Shown: positions 24,477-28,719 of the stretch, piece after piece
How the letters are laid out: every line of letters begins with the position of its first letter
How positions within the stretch are numbered: position 1 is the first letter of the stretch
Origin: Fluviicola sp.
GTDB taxonomy: Bacteria > Bacteroidota > Bacteroidia > Flavobacteriales_D > Crocinitomicaceae
NCBI RefSeq assembly: GCF_030151805.1
Contig: NZ_JASLCN010000029.1
Location: forward strand, 1 to 28,719
Length of the DNA: 28,719 nucleotides
Direction: 5' to 3'
The notes under the pieces: model-generated
Databases searched by the model: none
Seen by the model: the letters and a program-made list of their open reading frames with translations, nothing else
What the model was told of the DNA's origin: nothing
Position numbers and translations under genes: made by a program

Positions 24477-25985
24477 ATGAAGTATCTACGCTTAAGCACT
24501 TTAAAAAAAGAAAATCCGGATCTTCATTTTCCCGTTTCCGAAGATCAGAGGGAAGCTTTTTTGGAAAGTTGCCGAAAGGTATTTCCGGATGCTTCTGAAA
24601 AAGAACGCGTTCATTTTTTTGAGAATTGTTCAGATCAGAAAAAACTCGTTTTTATTTCCTGGACGGAAGAAAACCGCTCGTTAATTCAACTCATTGAAAA
24701 AAGGGATTTTACGGAATTATTTACAGACAATTCCCGGATTCAGGAACACGCTTTGTTCAGAGAATACACGGCTTTTATAGAACCGTTTCTTTACCCGATT
24801 TTCACGGAAAGGTTGAACAGTATCTCGGATAAGAATATTCATTTCTTGATGAGCTATTCCATTCTATTGCCTAATTACCGGCAAAACCTGGTTCAGGATT
24901 CGCTTTCGGAATGGGTTTTTGAACAGAAAGAATTGCTTGAGAAGACTTTGAAAAAGGTTAAAAGAGATGCGGATTTACACCGGCAGATTGATACTTTTCT
25001 CACTCCCAATCTCATTGCTGCTTTAAACTTGCTGAATGTAAATCATTACCGCGTTAAAACGCAATTGCTGGAATTTTTCATGAGCATGGCCTACCATCCC
25101 AAAAGTTCTACCCGTTTTTTGATCTACCTGAGCAATAAACTGCTGGCGATAAACTACACGACAGAACATAAAAAACAACTGAGCGAATTCGGAACGGATG
25201 TCAAAAAGGGGAAAATAGTGGTTGAATCGACGCGCGTTTCCTGGTTGAGATTAAGTGCGATCATTCTCATCTTTGTTTTGTGTGCCGGAGGAATCATTGC
25301 TTTGTTTTTTGTAGAGGCAGATCCGGAACAGGATCTTGCGCAGGAACAAACGGCTTATATGTCTTTGAGCAAGGAAGAGCGTCAGAAACTCGACTCAATC
25401 ATCAAAGACGTAAAGAGTGAAGAACACATGGTAAATGATGCGCAGCTGGATTCCAATATTCCGTTTGTTGGCACCGATTTAATCAAGAAACGCAGTTGGA
25501 AGAACGAGGTTTTCCAAAAATTGCATCAACAGTGGGGAGACAATGATTCTGTTCCGTTCACCAAATTTTTCACCAGGGAAAACAAATTTACAAAACCCTA
25601 TATCAACACGAAAAACCTCGATAAAAAGACGGGTCAGATCGCTGTGGAGTTTCACAATGAAACCGATTTGATGGTTTTGATTATGGTGTTTCAGAATAGC
25701 AAAAAAGAACCGGTTTATACCAAATACATCAACTCAAAGACCTTAGGAGAATGGAAGATGAATAACGGCGAGCACCTGGTCGTTTTGCCGGGAAGCAAGG
25801 TTCCACCAAATCCGAAATTCGGAAATCTTCCTTTCAGAGAACTGGATCAGCATTTTTACGAGAACCTGGGAATTGCTTATTATGTAGATTCGTTTAACGG
25901 AAAACGCATCAAACTGGTTTGGGAAAATCTGGGGAACAATGATTCGTATCTGGTGGATTTATCGGGAGCATTGGTAAAAGAGTAA
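24477..25985 (+). CDS. Unrecognised single-pass membrane protein
   Basis: I do not recognise this 502-aa protein. It has no signal peptide. Residues 1-255 are charged and helical with many Lys/Glu/Phe, and an LPNYRQNLVQDSLSEWVFEQ stretch. A single hydrophobic helix lies at 257-279 (LRLSAIILIFVLCAGGIIAL). Residues 285-345 are acidic and probably coiled (LSKEERQKLDSIIKDVKSEE). Residues 350-502 look like a beta-rich globular domain, with TGQIAVEFHNETDLMVLIMVFQNS and a GEHLVVLPGSKVPPNPKFG loop. A cytoplasmic N-half, one membrane helix and a periplasmic C-half suggest a signalling or envelope-linking role, but no family can be named. It follows ctpA by 50 bases on the same strand. Confidence 0.7.
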   Translation: MKYLRLSTLKKENPDLHFPVSEDQREAFLESCRKVFPDASEKERVHFFENCSDQKKLVFISWTEENRSLIQLIEKRDFTELFTDNSRIQEHALFREYTAFIEPFLYPIFTERLNSISDKNIHFLMSYSILLPNYRQNLVQDSLSEWVFEQKELLEKTLKKVKRDADLHRQIDTFLTPNLIAALNLLNVNHYRVKTQLLEFFMSMAYHPKSSTRFLIYLSNKLLAINYTTEHKKQLSEFGTDVKKGKIVVESTRVSWLRLSAIILIFVLCAGGIIALFFVEADPEQDLAQEQTAYMSLSKEERQKLDSIIKDVKSEEHMVNDAQLDSNIPFVGTDLIKKRSWKNEVFQKLHQQWGDNDSVPFTKFFTRENKFTKPYINTKNLDKKTGQIAVEFHNETDLMVLIMVFQNSKKEPVYTKYINSKTLGEWKMNNGEHLVVLPGSKVPPNPKFGNLPFRELDQHFYENLGIAYYVDSFNGKRIKLVWENLGNNDSYLVDLSGALVKE

Positions 25986-26020
25986 AAAAAGAAGAGAGAC
26001 TGGAAATAAAGTCTCTCTTC
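25983..26020 (-). terminator. Strong hairpin A with T-run on the minus strand
   Basis: GAAGAGAGACT (25991-26001) and AGTCTCTCTTC (26010-26020) form a perfect 11-bp stem with an 8-nt loop. On the plus strand no T-run follows, but on the minus strand it is followed by TTTTTTT. It therefore reads as an intrinsic terminator for a minus-strand transcript, although no minus-strand gene is near. Confidence 0.65.
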
Positions 26021-26058
26021 ACACGCTACCTAACTAAACCTAACTACTACTACTTATT

Positions 26059-26081
26059 AATCCTCTAACGGGGATTTTTTT
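26059..26081 (+). terminator. Short plus-strand terminator
   Basis: AATCC (26059-26063) pairs with GGATT (26072-26076), overlapping the T-run 26075-26081 (TTTTTTT). It probably ends transcription of the upstream membrane-protein operon. The stem is short, so efficiency may be low. Confidence 0.5.
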
Positions 26082-26224
26082 GTTTTGGTACGTCACAATG
26101 TTGTAATTAACGTCTTTTAACGAGTATCAGCAGGAATTGGAAGCGATTCTGACCAGTTGAATCTTTCCGAAACCCTTTAAAAATGGGCTGTCTATATCAT
26201 ATTGTATTGTGATTTTGGGAGTCT

Positions 26225-26259
26225 CGTCCCAATATTGGGAAATTGGGTTTTTGGGAAAT
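26225..26259 (+). repeat. Dispersed 35-bp repeat, copy 2
   Basis: It is identical to 16842-16876 over 35 bp. Upstream similarity continues with small gaps to about 26203 (TATTGTGATTTTGGGAGTCTC against TATTGATTTTGAGCTC). It lies between the two hairpin modules in the 577-bp spacer. Confidence 0.9.
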
Positions 26260-26281
26260 AGTTCCTTCCGGAAAAAAGGCT

Positions 26282-26415
26282 TAAAAACAACAAGAGAGAA
26301 GCGGGCGCTCCTCTCTTGTTCCAACCTAAACTACTACTACTTATGAAAACTAACCTCTAATTCATTAGCAAATAACGTACCAAAGTATTTTAGATGCTTC
26401 TGATATTAGCGTATA
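26282..26415 (-). ncRNA. Candidate small RNA (module B), minus strand
   Basis: A minus-strand TATCTTTG box at 26416-26423 would start a transcript near 26410. It would run through the conserved AAGTAGTAGTAGTTTAGGTT tract (plus 26323-26344) and end at hairpin B, whose arms AACAAGAGAG (26289-26298) and CTCTCTTGTT (26311-26320) are perfect over 10 bp and are followed on the minus strand by GTTTTTAA. The length would be about 130 nt. A related module (A) with the same order of parts lies 285 bp away. The start, the strand and the existence of the RNA are inferred; on the plus strand the same DNA would be untranslated spacer. Confidence 0.35.
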
Positions 26416-26522
26416 CAAAGATAACGGAGACTTTTTGATTTTGTTTCATTACGAAGTTCTTTTTAACATTATTTGCAAAACGGGATTTTTGTTGAAAAAA
26501 GCACGTGAGATAAGATTTGATG

Positions 26523-26530
26523 TATCTTTG
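26523..26530 (+). promoter_or_regulatory. -7 box (TATCTTTG) of metF
   Basis: This exact TAnnTTTG match lies 32 bases upstream of the ATG at 26563, leaving a normal leader of about 25 nt. No good -33 element and no SAM riboswitch is visible between it and the gene. Confidence 0.55.
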
Positions 26531-26562
26531 ATTCCAATTTATAATATATCCTCTCTGAAGGC

Positions 26563-27513
26563 ATGAAAGTTATCGATCATTTAAACACAGCGAAAGACAC
26601 GCTATTTTCCTTTGAAATTCTACCTCCGCTAAAAGGAGCGAATATTCAATCTATTTACGATGGTATTGATCCATTGATGGAATTCAAACCAAAATACATA
26701 AATGTCACCTATCACAGGGAAGAGTTTATCTACAAAGAACGCGAAAAAGGCCTTCTTGAAAAGATAGCGATCCGAAAAAGACCCGGAACTGTTGGGATTT
26801 GTGCGGCGATCATGAACAAGTATTATGTAGATGCCGTTCCCCATTTGATCTGTGGGGGATTTTCCCGTGAAGAAACTGAAAACGCATTGATTGATTTGCA
26901 GTTTTTGGGAATAGACAATGTATTGGCACTAAGAGGTGATTCGATTAAAACAGAATCAACCTTTAAACCGGATCCGGAGGGACATAAATATGCCGTAGAA
27001 CTGATCAATCAGATTACGGATATGAACCAGGGGCGTTATTTGGTAGACGATATTAAACTCGCGCCAACGGATTTTTGTATCGGGGCGGCTGGATATCCCG
27101 AAAAGCATTTTGAAGCAATGAACCTGAGCACGGATTTGCTTTATCTCAAAGCAAAAGTAGATGCCGGAGCGGAGTATATTGTGACGCAAATGTTCTTCAA
27201 TAATCAGAAATACTTTGCGTTTGTGGATGCATGCAGAGCAGTAGGGATCAATGTTCCGATTATTCCGGGAATCAAACCGATCACAACTTTAAATCATATC
27301 TCGTTTCTACCGAAAGTTTTCCATATTGATCTGCCGGAAGAACTGAGCAAGGATTTGATCAAGTGCAAGACGAATAAAGAAGTATTTGAGGTAGGCGTAG
27401 AATGGGGAATTCATCAATCACAAGAATTGAAAAAGGCAAACGTGCCTGGAATTCACTATTATACCATGTCGACTTCCGAAAGTGTTAAAACAATTGCAGA
27501 AAAAATATTCTAA
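26563..27513 (+). CDS. metF: 5,10-methylenetetrahydrofolate reductase
   Basis: This 316-aa TIM-barrel flavoprotein has the usual length of bacterial MetF. It reduces methylene-THF to methyl-THF for methionine synthesis in the cytoplasm. The catalytic glutamate is Glu18 in LFSFEILPP (Glu28 of E. coli), and the FAD-side aspartate is Asp126 in VLALRGDS. The folate/NADH region PTDFCIGAAGYPEKH (168-182) and QMFFNN (209-214) are typical. The leader is too short for a riboswitch, so I see no sequence sign of SAM control. The next gene starts two bases after its stop. Confidence 0.93.
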   Translation: MKVIDHLNTAKDTLFSFEILPPLKGANIQSIYDGIDPLMEFKPKYINVTYHREEFIYKEREKGLLEKIAIRKRPGTVGICAAIMNKYYVDAVPHLICGGFSREETENALIDLQFLGIDNVLALRGDSIKTESTFKPDPEGHKYAVELINQITDMNQGRYLVDDIKLAPTDFCIGAAGYPEKHFEAMNLSTDLLYLKAKVDAGAEYIVTQMFFNNQKYFAFVDACRAVGINVPIIPGIKPITTLNHISFLPKVFHIDLPEELSKDLIKCKTNKEVFEVGVEWGIHQSQELKKANVPGIHYYTMSTSESVKTIAEKIF

Positions 27514-27515
27514 TT

Positions 27516-28061
27516 ATGAAAAAGTTACTGTTGAGCTTCCTGTTTTTGGGTCTATGCCTTGTTGGATTCGGACAAGCAAAATTTCCTCCGTTAAAATTGA
27601 GAAATACGCTGGTTGTAAGTCATCTTGACAAGCAGGCAGACCAGTTTTCATTGGAAATTGCGGTTTCGGATGTGCTTTCAAATGTGAAAGTGAAAAACAT
27701 GGTTTCTCTTAATGTTTTAAAAGCAGGAGGGGATCCGCAGGTGTTGATGACGGATTCCGTTACACAAATGCTTGCGGCCAAAGGAATCAATACGTTGATG
27801 CTGGTTTCTGTTCGTGGATTCGACAACCGATTTAAACCTTCATCCGGAAACATGACTTTGGCGGAAGACCTGGCGGCGGACAACTTGTTCCCGATCTATA
27901 AGGAAGATATCGTTTCTGTGACGTTTGAATTCCATTTTTACAGAGACGGGAAATTGGTTTACACGGATTTGTTGAAAATCGGAGGAATCAATTCAAGAGA
28001 CAAAGTATTGCGAAAATTGCGTAAAAAACTCGCTAAGAAAGTGTTGAAGGATTGGGTTTAA
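27516..28061 (+). CDS. Small secreted protein of unknown function
   Basis: This 181-aa protein has a clear signal peptide (MKKLLLSFLFLGLCLVGFGQ). The mature part has alternating strands (VVSHLDKQADQFSLEIAV; GINTLMLVSVRGFD), a DIVSVTFEFHFYRDGKLVYTD segment and a very basic C-terminus (RDKVLRKLRKKLAKKVLKDW). It has no lipobox, sorting domain or membrane helix, so it is probably periplasmic. The two-base gap after metF indicates co-transcription, but no link to folate metabolism is evident. I do not recognise the family. Confidence 0.75.
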   Translation: MKKLLLSFLFLGLCLVGFGQAKFPPLKLRNTLVVSHLDKQADQFSLEIAVSDVLSNVKVKNMVSLNVLKAGGDPQVLMTDSVTQMLAAKGINTLMLVSVRGFDNRFKPSSGNMTLAEDLAADNLFPIYKEDIVSVTFEFHFYRDGKLVYTDLLKIGGINSRDKVLRKLRKKLAKKVLKDWV

Positions 28062-28112
28062 ATAAGTGAAAATGTAAAATTGAAAAGGTGGAAAATAATT
28101 GATTTAAAGTAA

Positions 28113-28685
28113 TTAGTTCACTCTTTTATTGTATTCTTTCTTTGCCAATTCTGCTGCTGACCGGACAATTTCATTGCCGGGATCGTGAATCAGGTAATAG
28201 TCGAAATCCGCTAAAGCATCGGAATACTGACCCAATTTCAGGTAACACAACCCGCGCTTTTCATACAATTCAATATCGTATTTGGAATAAGGGGCTGCAA
28301 GCGAAAACAAGCGAACAGCCTCTTGATATTCTCCTTTTTCAAAAGCTTCGACAGCTTGTTTTTTCAAGATTAAGAACCCGGAATTCCGTGCAATTTTAGC
28401 TGCCTTGATTTTTAGAAACTGGGCGATTTCTTGTCGCTGGTTTTCTGTGATTTCTTCCTTTCCGATATAAACTAATTCATCGAATACTTCATCGAACTCC
28501 GAACAGGCACTTTTGATATCAAACTGGTGTAATTTTTCCATTGAAGGAACATTCGTGCTCGACCAAAAGCGCTGAACCAGGATTTGATCAGTGGAAAATT
28601 CCAATAATTGAAACAAATAATAAAGAGAATCAATACGAAAGTAGAAATAACTTCCCGGGGTCAATTTCTCTATCTCAGATTTCAT
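28113..28685 (-). CDS. Small TPR-repeat protein
   Basis: This 190-aa cytoplasmic protein has no signal peptide. The N-terminal half (1-100) resembles a small mixed alpha/beta domain (PGSYFYFRIDSLYYLFQLLE). The C-terminal half has about two TPR units (AVEAFEKGEYQEAVRLFSLA; LYEKRGLCYLKLGQYSDALADFDYYL). I chose the ATG at 28685 over the one at 28700: a TATCTTTC box (minus, 28690-28697) lies four bases before it and overlaps the longer start. TPR proteins mediate protein contacts; the partner is unknown. Confidence 0.75.
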   Translation of the reverse strand: MKSEIEKLTPGSYFYFRIDSLYYLFQLLEFSTDQILVQRFWSSTNVPSMEKLHQFDIKSACSEFDEVFDELVYIGKEEITENQRQEIAQFLKIKAAKIARNSGFLILKKQAVEAFEKGEYQEAVRLFSLAAPYSKYDIELYEKRGLCYLKLGQYSDALADFDYYLIHDPGNEIVRSAAELAKKEYNKRVN

Positions 28686-28719
28686 ACCCGAAAGATACAA
28701 CTAATTAAGAAGTGAAAAT

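Larger units (their letters stand above)
25986..26562. other. 577-bp intergenic region with duplicated hairpin modules
   Basis: No credible protein gene is here; the minus-strand frame 26127-26324 has no family features and runs through the repeat and hairpin. The region holds hairpin A (25991-26020), a shared AACCTAACTACTACTACTT tract (from 26037), a plus-strand mini-terminator (26059-26081), the 35-bp repeat copy 2 (26225-26259), hairpin B (26289-26320) and a second ACTACTACTACTTAT tract (to 26344). It also holds a minus-strand TATCTTTG box (26416-26423) and the metF promoter (26523-26530). Confidence 0.7.

Noticed and set aside
26289..26320. SAM-I riboswitch upstream of metF (CAAGAGAG resembles its P1 start)
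   Set aside because: It forms a simple two-arm hairpin without the four-way junction or conserved core, lies over 200 bases upstream of the metF promoter box, and the metF leader is short.
26127..26324. 65-aa frame on the minus strand
   Set aside because: It runs across the dispersed repeat and hairpin B, has no start context or domain, and its composition is arbitrary.
26343..26360. Tiny leader peptide MKTNL (ATG AAA ACT AAC CTC TAA)
   Set aside because: Module A lacks the ATG at the equivalent place (TTATTAAT), so the reading frame is not kept between copies.
25986..26400. CRISPR array
   Set aside because: The repeats are only two, unevenly spaced and hairpin-based with different loops; no cas genes are near.

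Overview
The window looks like a chromosomal segment of a Bacteroidota bacterium, most likely Flavobacteriales (the gene mix would suit a Fluviicola/Crocinitomicaceae-type organism, but that is inference). The signs are two proteins ending in type A sorting domains of the type IX secretion system (T9SS), SprB-type repeats, a SPOR protein with a Bacteroidota HU/CCDC81-like N-terminus, and many TAnnTTTG-type -7 promoter boxes. There are no rRNA or tRNA genes, insertion sequences, phage genes or CRISPR arrays that I can see. Most genes are core-genome housekeeping or envelope functions.

Layout. 1-3520, plus strand: the tail of an unidentified gene, hemJ, a solo ArsR-like regulator bounded by inverted repeats, an enoyl-CoA hydratase and a polysaccharide flippase. 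3678-5402, minus: a secreted SprB-repeat protein. 5508-10023, plus: a SPOR/HU-like envelope protein, then a lipoprotein adaptor, FtsX-type permease and ATPase forming an ABC export or efflux operon. 10145-11016: a divergent doxX / hxlR pair with a palindromic operator candidate. 11143-15947, minus: a large periplasmic TPR protein translationally coupled to an outer-membrane beta-barrel protein, divergent from ftsE (16062-16814). 16885-21599, minus: a secreted lysyl-endopeptidase-like protease followed by two overlapping GT4-type glycosyltransferases. 21690-25985, plus: an orphan OmpR-type response regulator, dCMP deaminase, a CtpA-type protease and an unrecognised single-pass membrane protein. 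25986-26562: a long intergenic region with duplicated hairpin modules and a dispersed repeat. 26563-28061, plus: metF and a small secreted protein. 28113-28685, minus: a small TPR protein.

Themes. Much of the region concerns the cell envelope: flippase, glycosyltransferases, T9SS cargo, SPOR, FtsE, CtpA, beta-barrel and ABC export. The best leads for something undescribed are non-coding. They are the two related hairpin modules with a shared ACTACTACTACTTAT tract at 25991-26368 (candidate small RNAs on the minus strand), the 35-bp exact repeat at 16842 and 26225, the ArsR gene flanked by inverted 25-bp repeats, and a set of genes whose -7 box lies 4-5 nt before the start codon, which implies leaderless mRNAs.
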